Positions 18,050-27,564 are shown, counted from the first letter of the stretch. The stretch is DNA of 64,000 nt from Prochlorococcus sp. MIT 0701 (GCF_000760295.1 NZ_JNBA01000029.1:39084-103083), one strand, 5' to 3'. The notes: generated from the sequence alone by a model not told the origin. A program made the numbers and translations.

Positions 18050-18096
18050 ACTGCCTTCTAAGCAGTCGGTCGATGGTTCGAATCCATCAGGGGGCG
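18050..18096 (+). repeat. Duplicated 3' part of tRNA-Arg (attachment-site-like)
   Basis: This 47-nt segment repeats the anticodon arm, variable loop, T arm and acceptor 3' strand of the tRNA at 16184-16230, with 41 of 47 bases identical. The first 23 bases match exactly. The six differences are confined to the T stem and are compensatory: GTGTG/CACAC becomes GATGG/CCATC, both fully paired. No 5' half of a tRNA precedes it. This is the classic mark left by an element that inserted into a tRNA gene and restored it with its own 3' end. Confidence 0.85.
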
Positions 18097-18098
18097 TG

Positions 18099-18653
18099 CA
18101 GCCAGAGAAAACGAGTTAAGGAATTCTCCAACCGCACCTCGGCCTTTTACACTGCGCGAGCTTAATTTTTACTTTAGGCAAAAGCTATGCGTCATTTAGT
18201 AGATAATTTTTACTATATCGTTTCAGCACTAATTAGCCCCGCAGCGGTGCAATTTAAAGAGGTTCTATACTTCAGCGGACAATGACCAGAGGAGCTGTTC
18301 TTTTGAGTCAGGGAAAGCCTTGCAGGCATGCTCCTTTATTCTGTTCGCAACAATTAAAATTACTTGGCCAAATAAATTCATTCATCCTCTTACGCTCGCC
18401 AGGGATGTTAGCCATCAATCCAAAATTAAAGAATCAATAGTAAGTCAAGTAAAAAAATTCCCACAAGTGAGTTCATGGGCAGCAGGTATCGCACAAAATC
18501 ACAAAGGAATACCAATAAAAGGCCAAGGTATTTCCGGAGAGATCAACATGAAATTGTTGCTGAGTTGATTAAAGAGTAGCCGCATAAGAACGCATTACAA
18601 TCTATACAAAAATAGCTTTCAATTCTTGAACACATTAATCTAACTGACCATTG
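18099..18653. other. Gene-poor A+T-rich stretch
   Basis: I see no convincing gene here. An 82-codon open stretch at 18320-18568 on the plus strand has no recognisable domain and irregular composition, and I leave it uncalled. Base composition is clearly richer in A and T than in the flanking core genes, as expected for recently acquired or decaying DNA. Confidence 0.5.
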
Positions 18654-18998
18654 CTAAGACTGATCATTATTGCCTGCGTCTTCAACAATGCATTCATCAA
18701 TGGCGGCTTCGTCGATTTCGCTGACTACTGCAACAGAAGTCACGTCTTCAACTTTTGCAGCTTCATCAATTCCCTCTGGTTCACGCCGAACTAGCTCTTT
18801 AATAAACGCCTCAAGAAGATTATATAATCTTACAAATCGAACTGAAAGATCTTTAAGATCAATCCACATGCCCTCAAGGAGGGCTTTTATCTCCTCAGCC
18901 TTTTCACCTTTATTGAGCAGCAGGATTAAAGCTCCAACTCCTAAAACAATTCCCCCAAAAGAAAGAAGAATAAGCACAAAAACAACTAGAGCAGCCAT
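18654..18998 (-). CDS. Single-pass membrane protein with amphipathic helix
   Basis: This 114-residue protein has one N-terminal membrane helix (about residues 3-28, VVFVLILLSFGGIVLGVGALILLL). A helical region with alternating charge follows at about 30-72 (EEIKALLEGMWIDLKDLSVRFVRLYNLLEAFIKEL), then an acidic tail. It could tether a coiled-coil or amphipathic domain to the membrane. No family is recognised, and no neighbour suggests a role. Confidence 0.65.
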   Translation of the reverse strand: MAALVVFVLILLSFGGIVLGVGALILLLNKGEKAEEIKALLEGMWIDLKDLSVRFVRLYNLLEAFIKELVRREPEGIDEAAKVEDVTSVAVVSEIDEAAIDECIVEDAGNNDQS

Positions 18999-19246
18999 GA
19001 ACCTCCTTTTGACGCACTTAGACGATCACGCACACATCCATTAACGACAAGCAGCCTTCAATAAAATTCAGGAATCAAAAGCGCTAAGCATTAATGGAGA
19101 AATGACTGTGCCATTCGATTCACTCGGCTTGGGCACGTAATGATGGCTCATTGAAGAGTCCTCAAAGCTCTGTCCATATTTCAGAAGCCAGAGGTGATCG
19201 CAAAGACTGACTTGCATATGAACCAATATTCAGCGACAAAATAGCT

Positions 19247-19747
19247 ATGCAGCTAATTTCATCACTGACAAGGTTTGGCCCCATGCCTACTGATGAGATC
19301 AACACTCTCGAGCTGAATAAGGGTCTCATCACGGTGATGACCGAAGGACCATTGGCCTTTCATCGCATCAGCGAGCCCCTGCAGCAACTTATCGAGAACC
19401 ACGGTTACAGAGATGGTGCTGTGGTGCTGGCCGGTCTGCACACCACCACAGCCCTGATCGTGAATGAATGGGAAGAACGCCTGCTTGAAGACATCAAGCA
19501 TTGGCTCAATCAATTGGCCCCAGCAAATCTGACCTGGAAACACAACGACCTTCATCTTCGCCCCAATATCCCTGAGGATGAACCGCGAAATGCCCATGCA
19601 CACTTACAAGCGTTGCTGCTCGGTAATCACCTCACGGTTTCTGTCCAGGATGCCCAACTCGTGCTAGGTCGATATCAAGACGTCATCCTGGTGGAGTTAG
19701 ACGGTCCACGACGACGACAGGTTGGCGTGAGCTTTCTGGGTGCTTAA
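19247..19747 (+). CDS. YjbQ/UPF0047 family protein
   Basis: This 166-residue protein matches the YjbQ family by GLHTTTALIVNEWEERLLEDI and by the His-rich HAHLQALLLGNHLTVSVQD, whose histidines bind metal. It ends with the family's ELDGPRRRQVGVSFLG. E. coli YjbQ has weak thiamine-phosphate synthase activity; the true role is unsettled. The ATG at 19247 or the one at 19283 could be the start, since neither has a clear ribosome-binding site. Confidence 0.85.
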   Translation: MQLISSLTRFGPMPTDEINTLELNKGLITVMTEGPLAFHRISEPLQQLIENHGYRDGAVVLAGLHTTTALIVNEWEERLLEDIKHWLNQLAPANLTWKHNDLHLRPNIPEDEPRNAHAHLQALLLGNHLTVSVQDAQLVLGRYQDVILVELDGPRRRQVGVSFLGA

Positions 19748-20652
19748 AAGCTTAAAACGATCCCTCAAAATCAACCAATTCCCCAAAGTCTTTACACCAT
19801 CCTGATCAACACCAACGCGATGAGCTAATCGCCATGAGTTGCTCCCGACCAGTACATAACGAATGCAAGGCAAAGCATGTCAACAGGCCAATCACCTAGC
19901 CAAGACAAAAAATCAGATAGGTGCTCCAATGAAAGCGCAGCTGGAATGCCACCACAGTTTTTTGTCGAGGCCAATCACACTCATCACTCGGGCTAATCCT
20001 GAATACCCCTGATATCCAGAAGCTGAACAACTTGGCACACTTGATTTAGCAGATTTCCTGTACGCATAAATTGGTTAGCACTTAAAGCCAAACATGCCGG
20101 CATACAGACCTATCGACGATGAGGTGCTCCTAAAAACAAATCACTGCTCGCGACGACTGCTCAACCAAAACTGCTAGAAGATGGGGATTCAAATGTTGAG
20201 CAGTTCAATCAACATCGTAAAAATATATTCGCCATTGTGAATCCACTATCTACTATCAAGAATCGAGTCAGTCGGGTGATCATGAAGCTCAACAACTCCC
20301 TAACGATTGGAGAAGGAAGCCCTCACCGGCAAGGCTAGGAGTTTGCATCCCTCTTGAGGATCTTGTTAACACGAGTTTTCCATCACTGGCAATAGAGTTT
20401 GATATCCCTGCTAGAGACAGGTGCTTAGGGAGTATTTCCCCCTGCGCAAGGGGCCACCTGTATTCCTGTATCGAATGGGTTTAAGTTTTTTTCACTCCTA
20501 CCACGACGAGTTTCATTTGTACGGGATATTAATTATCTAGGTCGCCTTCAGATTGGGAGCAGCCTTGCTAACTAAACCTAGGAAAATAAACACAACTAAG
20601 CTGTATCCAAGACAATATTCATTCTAATATCACTTCACTGTAAAGACTCACT
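19748..20652. other. Intergenic region with one nested hairpin
   Basis: No gene longer than about 30 codons is convincing in these 905 bases. The notable element is a nested fold at 20417-20461. Its outer stem is ACAGGTG/CACCTGT and its inner stem CCCC/GGGG, with loop TGCGCAA. A T tract follows about 20 nt later, near 20487. It could be a small RNA 3' end or a relic; I cannot decide. Confidence 0.45.
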
Positions 20653-20835
20653 ATGAACTTGCTCGCCACTGCAGGGCCTTTCGGCATCTCGCCTTCAGCT
20701 GATCAGCTCATGGTGATCAACCTTTCCGCAATCTTGGTGGGCACCACATTCAATGCTCACCAGAAGGTCATCAAATGGGGCGGGCTGGTCATCGCTGTCG
20801 TGACTGCAACTTGTGCACTCTGGTGCGGACACTAA
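20653..20835 (+). CDS. Small membrane protein
   Basis: This 60-residue protein has two hydrophobic stretches (about residues 18-32 and 43-57) around a basic turn (NAHQKVIKWGG). It resembles the many tiny membrane proteins of picocyanobacteria but has no recognised family. The ATG at 20653 follows an A+T-rich region. Confidence 0.5.
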   Translation: MNLLATAGPFGISPSADQLMVINLSAILVGTTFNAHQKVIKWGGLVIAVVTATCALWCGH

Positions 20836-21016
20836 GGACTCGGCAGCTTTCGGCTTGGGGGCAATATTGACCTCTTTAAAAAGCTAGCCATCAAGCAAGG
20901 CAGCAACCTCATGGAGGCTCTCAAGGTGCTCGTCCATCTCTCTGACCCATCGCAGCAGCGAAGATGGCAAGAAGGAATGCTTTATCTGAACACCTGAATA
21001 CCACCCTGCTTAACCA

Positions 21017-21050
21017 GGACCACCAAGACTGTGAATGCTCTTGGTGGTCC
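21017..21050. repeat. Perfect 12-bp inverted repeat
   Basis: GGACCACCAAGA (21017-21028) pairs exactly with TCTTGGTGGTCC (21039-21050) around a 10-nt loop. No T tract follows on either strand. It lies in 20836-21304, where I find no gene. It could be a bidirectional terminator without a U run, a processing site or a protein-binding palindrome. Confidence 0.7.
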
Positions 21051-21304
21051 CTAAAGGTTGGTTTGATCTAGTGCTCATAGCACACACATCTGCTGTTGAA
21101 GCCCCAGGTTTAACTGACATCAGCCTGATAGACAGTGAAAGCACTAGAAGCATGTTGAGCAATCAGCCATATGATCAAACTCACCCCTTCACCACTGGCA
21201 TTAAGCCAGCCCAATACCTCTCTGATGCATGTGCAAAAACCTGCCAAAAGCGGTCGATCACGATGACAAAAAGTCGACACCGCTATAGGGGAAAAACAAT
21301 AAAA

Positions 21305-21333
21305 AAAGCCCCGCTTTAAAAGCGGAGCTTTTT
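21305..21333 (-). terminator. Bidirectional intrinsic terminator
   Basis: An AGCCCCGCTTT/AAAGCGGAGCT stem with A and T runs on both sides can terminate in either direction. The fold is best on the minus strand, where the only mismatch becomes a G-T wobble. It most likely ends the transcript of the membrane protein at 21472-21804. Confidence 0.75.
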
Positions 21334-21471
21334 AGTGATATCAATGCTAACTAAATCCAGTGATGATACTTCTGAGAGATCGATTGATCAAATCAGCACA
21401 AATGAACACAGTGCCAATCAATTTAGATCTAACTGCTCATGCGAGCGGAAAAGAGGAAGATTGGCGAGCAA

Positions 21472-21804
21472 TCAACCACCAGACCTAGAGAGTTGCCGAC
21501 CCAACTGGTCTAGGACGAGCAATCCAAGGATGAGCATAAATAGGCCAACAGCCAACGAGGGACCAACCAAGCCGCGAGCCACCTCTACCACCGTCACAAC
21601 GCTAGCCAGTAGCACAATGCCCACCAGCCATGGAGTACCTGTGCCCCAGCCTCTCAGAGAGCCATACACCCCGGAAGAGGGCAAGATATAACCAGTGAGG
21701 ATAAGGCCAACGATCACGATGACACATACCAAATAGAACTGCCAACCGAGAGTCCCGGTAAGGACGATGACAGGGGAGCCGAAACTGCCAAGAACTGGAG
21801 GCAT
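21472..21804 (-). CDS. Multi-pass small membrane protein
   Basis: This 110-residue protein has three probable helices (about residues 22-44, 57-76 and 80-100). It ends in a short basic tail (LGRQLSRSGG). No catalytic motif is visible and no family is recognised. It has a likely terminator about 140 bp past its stop. Confidence 0.65.
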   Translation of the reverse strand: MPPVLGSFGSPVIVLTGTLGWQFYLVCVIVIVGLILTGYILPSSGVYGSLRGWGTGTPWLVGIVLLASVVTVVEVARGLVGPSLAVGLFMLILGLLVLDQLGRQLSRSGG

Positions 21805-22578
21805 AATTTTTTAGCAGCCTTTACTTGAAGACGCCGAACCTTACCACATTTAGAAAGAATGAAGCTGGGCTCCGCTAAAAATTACAACAGGCGCCATTCC
21901 TGCCGGAATTCGTGATCGGACAATCTGATCAGTTTGATGTGATAGCAAGAGATCTACCCAGATTTTCTTTGGCCATCTCTACATCAAAGCAAAAGCCTGC
22001 AAATGCTTGACTACGAATTTAGCATGCATTTTGTATCATCAAATCACAAGGTTCGCAGATAAAAAGATATCCCTAAACGACCAAGAGAATGAAGCTGGAC
22101 CTGCAGTATTCTAGAGAGAATAGATGAATTGAGCAAGAGCAGTAAATCAAACAATCATCAAAATCCCAAGACAATCTCTACTGGCTTATTCATACTTATT
22201 TCTTTTTCCAGTCGCGTTAAAAAGTCTCTTGATAAGTCGCCTAAATATTCGACTTACGAAGCAGATTTCTCGCCAATCGATTAAGTAAGAATAGTCGTCT
22301 TTACCTGTGAGGGCAGGCGTGGTCAATGGTTGGAAGTCCATTAACCACGCCTGCACCAAAATCTGATTGTTCTCAGGCAGAGCTCGCATGCCAAGCTCTA
22401 TCAACGACAGATCACGACTCAACAGCATGCGACTTGAACATGATCGCCATGCAGAGCATGATCTCTTTCAAAGGAGATGGCAGCTGCCAGTTAAAAGAAT
22501 TCCTACCTGCAAGACGGGTGCCTGCAGCAATCGATACCAGATCCCCGATAGGGTCAGATCTCAGAACCTGATCAGATC
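21805..22578. other. Intergenic region, one doubtful small ORF
   Basis: The only candidate is an 80-codon minus-strand frame at 22186-22428. It begins MLLSRDLSLIELGMRALPEN and ends in a basic stretch (RIFRRLIKRLFNATGKRNK). It has no recognised domain and I give it about one chance in three. Otherwise the stretch is A+T-rich and empty. Confidence 0.35.
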
Positions 22579-23331
22579 ATGAACCTGGCAGCGACCTATT
22601 TTGGTGCCAACGGTTGGTTGCTGGAGTTTGGTGCCTGCAGGGTGTTGGTGGATCCCTGGCTCACCGGTCTTCTCTCCTTCCCACCAGGACCCTGGTTGCT
22701 GAATGGCAGGCTGCCCCGCGACTGGGCTGTGCCTGACAACCTTGATCTGCTGCTTTTAAGCCAGGGGTTACCAGATCATGCCCACCCAGAAACGCTGCAG
22801 CTTCTTCCCAAGGATCTCAAGATCGTTGGCTCCCCCTCGGCCGCAAAACTGGTTGGCCGCTTGGGGTTTACACAAGTAACGCCATTGCATCCTGGAGAGA
22901 GCACCAACATCGCTGGACTCACCATCCGCGCGACCGCTGGAGCCATGGTGCCCTCGATGGAAAACGGTTATCTCATCAGCAATGCTGACGGCAAGATCTA
23001 CCTTGAACCTCATGGTTTTCTCGACAGCAAAATCGAATCACAATCCGTTGATGCGGTGATCAGCCCGGTGGTTGATCTTGGTTTGCCTCTTGCAGGGGCT
23101 TTTGTGAAAGGCCGTCAAGTCCTGCCTGAATTGCTCAAAAGATTTGAGCCAAAAACCGTCCTTGCCAGCACTGCTGGAGGGAATGTTCGCTTCGAGGGGC
23201 TGCTGAGCAGCTTTATGCAGATGGAGGGATCAGCAAAAGATGTTGCCGAAATGCTGCCTGCTCAGGTCAAGTTCATTGACCCAGAACCCGGCAAACGCTA
23301 CGCCCTTAGCTCCAAGCAATCTCTGGTTTAA
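22579..23331 (+). CDS. Metallo-beta-lactamase-fold hydrolase, UlaG-like
   Basis: This 250-residue protein has the opening of the family (TYFGANGWLLEFGACRVLVDPWLTG) and a DLLLLSQGLPDHAHPET segment where other members have HxHxDH. Here the first two His ligands are replaced (SQGLPDHAH), so metal binding may be altered or single-site. Later parts (GLTIRATAGAMVPSMENGYL, then YLEPHGFLD) fit the UlaG-like branch. It is conserved in cyanobacteria as a predicted Zn-dependent hydrolase of unknown substrate. Confidence 0.78.
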   Translation: MNLAATYFGANGWLLEFGACRVLVDPWLTGLLSFPPGPWLLNGRLPRDWAVPDNLDLLLLSQGLPDHAHPETLQLLPKDLKIVGSPSAAKLVGRLGFTQVTPLHPGESTNIAGLTIRATAGAMVPSMENGYLISNADGKIYLEPHGFLDSKIESQSVDAVISPVVDLGLPLAGAFVKGRQVLPELLKRFEPKTVLASTAGGNVRFEGLLSSFMQMEGSAKDVAEMLPAQVKFIDPEPGKRYALSSKQSLV

Positions 23332-23744
23332 CCATCTGGCTCATGAGCCCCGTCAGCAAGCTCAATAAAATCTCAAGCTGACGCGATTGAGGCCATGACG
23401 AAGACAAAAGAAGGTGATGCTCGCAATCAATCGTTCTTTCAGGCCAGAGGCTTCTTAAAGCTGTCTCGACTCCAGCTAAGCAAAGCAGGAATCTCTGAGC
23501 GAGTCCTGAAAACGAAGGGGTTATTTTGATCTGAGCTTTAACGCTGCGAAAACTGGCTGAAGCGGAGACTGAGCCTCGGCACAGGGGTAGACATGATTCA
23601 TCTTATTCAAAATGTTCCCTGCTGTGAAGATCACAATCCACATCAGGATTATGGTGTTAATAGCAAATCATTTTCTAAAAGGATCATCTGCTGTTGCTTA
23701 AACGTCAACGCAATTTTGATAGCCCAATTTATTTTTTTGCCCGC

Positions 23745-23778
23745 ACAAAAAAAGACCCGGATCAAAAATCCGGGTCTT
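23745..23778 (-). terminator. Strong intrinsic terminator
   Basis: An 11-bp perfect stem (AAGACCCGGAT at 23752-23762 with ATCCGGGTCTT at 23768-23778) and a 5-nt loop are followed, on the minus strand, by seven T residues. It lies 33 bp past the stop of the 51-codon minus-strand gene at 23811, which it supports as a real transcription unit. The rest of 23332-23744 holds nothing I recognise. Confidence 0.9.
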
Positions 23779-23810
23779 GGAATACAAATTGACTATGAAA
23801 ATCTAGAAAC

Positions 23811-23966
23811 TCAGCCACCGTGGCAAGAGAATGCACCCATTAAGAAGTTGTGAACGCCTGGCACTGTGCGATCCAAGCCATAAATAAAGAGAGTCGACGC
23901 AAACAGAGTGGCCAATGTCTTCTGAGCCCAGTTGAGGCCTGAACTTCTTGAGAGTGCAGAATTCAT
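23811..23966 (-). CDS. Small membrane protein (51 aa)
   Basis: This 51-residue protein starts MNSALSRSSGLNWAQKTL. One helix spans about residues 15-31 (QKTLATLFASTLFIYGL), and the end is NFLMGAFSCHGG. The strong terminator 33 bp downstream argues that it is expressed. It has a HLIP-like size but lacks the chlorophyll-binding ExxxGR motif, so it is not a high-light-inducible protein. Function unknown. Confidence 0.6.
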   Translation of the reverse strand: MNSALSRSSGLNWAQKTLATLFASTLFIYGLDRTVPGVHNFLMGAFSCHGG

Positions 23967-24279
23967 TAATCGCAAAAGCAAGCGTAAATCGACAATAGCG
24001 CCTTTTCATGCTCTCGCTGTTGCAAGCATGAATTTGTACAAAAGCCTCATTGCTGAGCCCAGCCCCGCAAAGCGCCAAGGAAACGCAAGGGAACGACTCG
24101 ACTCAATCCGAGCCAAGCATGGTTGGCGCGATTAGCAAGCAGCGAAGGATCACAAGGCTTAAACGGCGACACTCTCAGCACTTGCATGGAAATACAACAG
24201 CTGTGGCTTATTCATTCAGATTGAAAGACCAGTGTTTTCTCCACAAGACTGGTATCCATAAGAGGGATTGAGCTGCTTG

Positions 24280-24471
24280 CTATTCCGAAAAATTCCAGGT
24301 AATCAGCCCAATCGCTGTCAAGAACCAAAGCGCTACCACAAATGCCCCAAAAGCCCAACTCCCTCCCCTGCCGACGGCCCACAGCCAAACAAAGAGGCCG
24401 ATGAACGCCAACACAATTTGAATCAAAATGTCTTGCTCAACAGGCAACGCAAGGAGCAGATCTCTGAACAT
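24280..24471 (-). CDS. Small two-helix membrane protein
   Basis: This 63-residue protein has two hydrophobic helices (about residues 13-33 and 38-59) rich in Trp and Phe, joined by a Gly-rich turn (GRGGSWAFG). It resembles small thylakoid or inner-membrane proteins of picocyanobacteria. No family is assigned, and there is no adjacent co-directional gene. Confidence 0.55.
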   Translation of the reverse strand: MFRDLLLALPVEQDILIQIVLAFIGLFVWLWAVGRGGSWAFGAFVVALWFLTAIGLITWNFSE

Positions 24472-25151
24472 GGATCAACAAATAGATCACAGCTTCCATC
24501 ATTAACAAGTGTCGACGATGGAAGGAGGCAGGAAAAGAGTTTTAACCCTTAAAAACCATTATAGCATCAGCTCGCCAGACTTGAAAGGTCAGAACATTAA
24601 GGGGGCTAATGATTATCAGCGGGCCCCGCATGCAAATAGCTTGGAGTTTGCAGGCATACTTTAAGTTATTAATCAACAAAATCATAGTTTTTCATAGAGC
24701 TAATCGCGGGCAAGAAGCTCAATACTGAAAGTCAATAGACAAGCGGGAAAGGTTCTTTAAAGCCACTGGCAAACTAGATTAGACGCTGTGAACCAATGCA
24801 TTGTCTCGATACAGGTCGATTAAAATCCACAAACTTAGACATTAGTCAAGCAGCAGCAAAAGATGTGATTACTCCAAAAGCTGTGTATGAACTGCTTCCT
24901 ATCTGCAACGAAATAAAAAACAAAGTCTCATGAATTAGAGCTGCAAGAATAGGAATCCCAATGTTTCTATGGCCAGCTTTGCCAAGCCCTGCTGCAAGAA
25001 TCAGTGAGCAAGGCTTGTGCTGCATCCGCCCTGGGCTATAAAGAAGCATACGAGGGTCAAGACAATATTTACGCTGACGGTCAGGGTTAACGGGGCAACA
25101 ATAAAGACGATTAAAAGCAATGCAAGAGATCACTAGTTCTGCTCTCTTAGA
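24472..25151. other. Intergenic region
   Basis: No supported gene. A 95-codon minus-strand frame (24846-25133) lacks a recognisable domain, has scattered Cys and no clear ribosome-binding site. I treat it as unlikely to be coding. No strong hairpins were seen. Confidence 0.4.
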
Positions 25152-25499
25152 TCACAAACCTCGACAACTGTTGCTGACCTCCTCCAGCATGATCAAAGCA
25201 TCATCCCCACGTCCAGCTCGAAGCTGACTCATAATCACATCGGATTGCAAACCAAGCAGCAAGGTCTGACAGGGATAGTTGCTCTGAGCTCCTGCTCGTC
25301 TCTGCAGGGCTTCGGCCCGCAGCAACGCGGCTTGGCATGCGTTGAACTGACCAGATTGAAAGCATGCGAGTGCTAGCGGCGTGAGGCCTGGAAGCTGAGC
25401 CGCTCTTACAGGAATCATCCCTAGTAGTGGAAGAGAACCACAGAGCACAAGCTGCAGCAAGAGGCACCATCTCTGCGACTCCTGCCTTAGAAGCGACAT
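25152..25499 (-). CDS. Secreted small Cys-containing protein
   Basis: This 115-residue protein has an N-terminal signal peptide (basic start, hydrophobic LLLQLVLCGSLPLLGMI, cleavage near VRAAQ). The mature part is helical and TPR-like in rhythm (LACFQSGQFNACQAALLRAEALQRR) and contains Cys in FQSGQFNACQ and SNYPCQ, plus a final NSCRGL. Periplasmic location with disulfides is likely. Function unknown. Confidence 0.65.
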   Translation of the reverse strand: MSLLRQESQRWCLLLQLVLCGSLPLLGMIPVRAAQLPGLTPLALACFQSGQFNACQAALLRAEALQRRAGAQSNYPCQTLLLGLQSDVIMSQLRAGRGDDALIMLEEVSNSCRGL

Positions 25500-25762
25500 G
25501 ATTCCTTTGCAAGAACAGTGCTTCTTATTTCAACGCAAATGAATGGTTCTATCGCAAATACTCAAAAGTAATTTGCATGCCGCTCATCCCAAAAATTCAC
25601 TTTACTGCAGTTGATGTGACCAAAGCACAGACTGATGCAAACGCAAAGGCGCTGCCTGCAGCGCAGAAATGAGGGCCAACATTGCCAACCCAACGACTGC
25701 CTCAAGCCCTGCTCGGCAATCCAGTTTTCAAAGGATGCTGAGCTGAGAATTTAGTCAATCCC

Positions 25763-26884
25763 ATGCAGCGTTCCCTTCGCCTTCCTTTATCCGTCGCTAG
25801 TGCGGCTGCTCTAGCCCTTGCCAGCACTCCCATCCAACCAGTCGCTGCTCAAGAAGAAGACGGCAGTGCATCAGATCTGGGGGTGATGGAGATCAACCTC
25901 AAAGATGCCGTTCAGTTCAACTGGGGTTTTCAAGGCGCATTGCAAGGTGCAGGCACACCCAATCAAGCCGGTATTGGCGCGTTTCTGCCGATTGCCGTTG
26001 GTGAGAACAGCGTTTGGTTTATTGATGCTTTAGCCAATGCCAACTTTGCTGATCGCGAGGGCGACAGCAGCATCATCAACACCGATGTGGCTGGCACCAC
26101 CGTCAGCACCTCAACAAGGCTTGGATACCGCTGGCTCAATGGTGATCGCAGCTGGATGTTCGGGGTGAATGCTGGTTATGACAGCCGCCCGATGAATACC
26201 GGTAATGCCGATACCGGGGTGGATGTCACAGACAAGCGTGATGTCTTCTTTCAGCAAGTTGCAGCAGGTCTAGAGGCTGTCAGTAATACATGGAACTTCA
26301 ATGCCTATGCGTTAGTTCCAGTTGGTGATACAGAACAGCGCTTGAACAACTTTTATCTAGGTGGTGCTTTAGATACCTACGGCTTAGATGTTGGTTACAG
26401 CATCACACCAGATCTCAATGCCTCCGTTGGTTATTACTATCAGCAAGGCGATCTAGATGATGCAGATAGCTCTGGTGTTAAAGGAAGACTGGCCTACAAC
26501 ATCAGCAATGGTTTAACTCTTAGCGCCGATCTTTCTTACGACGAAGCTTTTGATACACGTTGTACGGCAGATATTAAATATCGCTTTGGCAATAATGGCT
26601 ATGGTTCACCAAGCAAGAAGGAGCCAGCCGTAATGTCTGCAATTCAAGCGTTATCTGCAACACCAGCTAATCGTGATGTAAGGGTGCACGATGGCTGGTG
26701 CGTCGAGGTTACAAACTATGAGGGGGACACCTTCCATGAGATAAAACATTGCATGCCTTGGTGGTGCGAGTTAGTTTTGGTGTGCACGAGTAATAAGTGT
26801 GAAGCACAGTGTGACGGCGGTATGTACACCGGTGGGAAGTACGGGTCGGGGTGGCACCACTTTAACTGGGCTAATGTAGATTAA
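25763..26884 (+). CDS. Inverse-autotransporter-like beta-barrel with Cys-rich tail
   Basis: This 373-residue protein has a signal peptide (cleavage near PVAAQ). The region about 40-280 has alternating aromatic beta-strands (TRLGYRWLNGDRSWMFGVNAGYDSR, LDVGYSITPDLNASVGYYY, LTLSADLSYDEAFDTRCTADIKYRFG) like the intimin/invasin inverse-autotransporter barrel (IAT_beta). In that topology the passenger is C-terminal. Here it is only about 95 residues with six cysteines (GWCVEV, HCMPWWCELVLVCTSNKCEAQC) and a Gly/Trp/His-rich end. No Ig-like repeats follow. The role could be adhesion or a minimal surface-displayed disulfide module. Single gene, no operon. Confidence 0.7.
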   Translation: MQRSLRLPLSVASAAALALASTPIQPVAAQEEDGSASDLGVMEINLKDAVQFNWGFQGALQGAGTPNQAGIGAFLPIAVGENSVWFIDALANANFADREGDSSIINTDVAGTTVSTSTRLGYRWLNGDRSWMFGVNAGYDSRPMNTGNADTGVDVTDKRDVFFQQVAAGLEAVSNTWNFNAYALVPVGDTEQRLNNFYLGGALDTYGLDVGYSITPDLNASVGYYYQQGDLDDADSSGVKGRLAYNISNGLTLSADLSYDEAFDTRCTADIKYRFGNNGYGSPSKKEPAVMSAIQALSATPANRDVRVHDGWCVEVTNYEGDTFHEIKHCMPWWCELVLVCTSNKCEAQCDGGMYTGGKYGSGWHHFNWANVD

Positions 26885-27540
26885 GGGGTAGCTGAATTAC
26901 AAGGCCCCCATATCTTTTTATTTGGCAAGCCAATTTTTGCACTGCAATACGAGGCTTGATACCTATATTGTTACAGCCTAGGCAAAACCCTGCAATGAAA
27001 GGGGGCTTTTCTTCCTCAAGCACGCACAGAATATCTATAACTAGCTTTCAGCCCCTGACACATTCTTGCCTCTTTAATATTCAAGATTACGTGGATTAGG
27101 TCAGCATAGAAACTGATGATGGTTACGTACCGCTACAAATCAAGTCATCAACTTCTTGACTTTAAATAATATCGTTATCCGCTTAAGCAATCCTCGATTT
27201 AGGAGAATATCTTAACCCCAAGGAAGACGTTCTTGGCCTGGTGAAGCCCTCTTCTTCTTGCTTCTAGTTCTTGCACTACTCACCAGTCGCTTGAGCATGC
27301 GACTACCCCTGTGGCACTTGGAGCCGCCTTTGCTCTTATGGCGACAGTGCTGGCAGAAATGCTCATAGCACTTGGAACATCAATCCAATATTGACGAAAG
27401 ATTTAAGCAGACTGAGCAACATTAACTGATTCTATCTGTTCTCAGCCTGACGCATCAACTTTATTCAATTCAGTCGATTCTTAAACTCATCAACTTTAGA
27501 TTGAACGATAGAAGATTTACGAGTCAAAGTATGATAACAA
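26885..27540. other. Intergenic region with half of a dispersed repeat
   Basis: No gene found. Bases 27236-27293 are similar to 31657-31717, with a shared exact core of 24 bases (CTCTTCTTCTTGCTTCTAGT plus TCTT). Either side is A+T-rich. It probably represents decayed copies of the same small sequence. Confidence 0.5.
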
Positions 27541-27564
27541 AAAATGAACATGCTTCATACAATC

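Noticed and set aside
21035..21319. 94-codon plus-strand frame
   Set aside because: It begins inside the perfect 12-bp palindrome and ends inside the terminator hairpin; no domain or ribosome-binding site.
23932..24135. 67-codon plus-strand frame ending RERLDSIRAKHGWRD
   Set aside because: It overlaps the start of the better-supported 51-codon minus-strand gene; the basic ending is intriguing but not enough to call it.
25763..26884. Prochlorosin-type precursor because of the Cys-rich end
   Set aside because: There is no Nif11 leader or GG site before the Cys-rich segment; the protein is a signal-peptide-bearing barrel.
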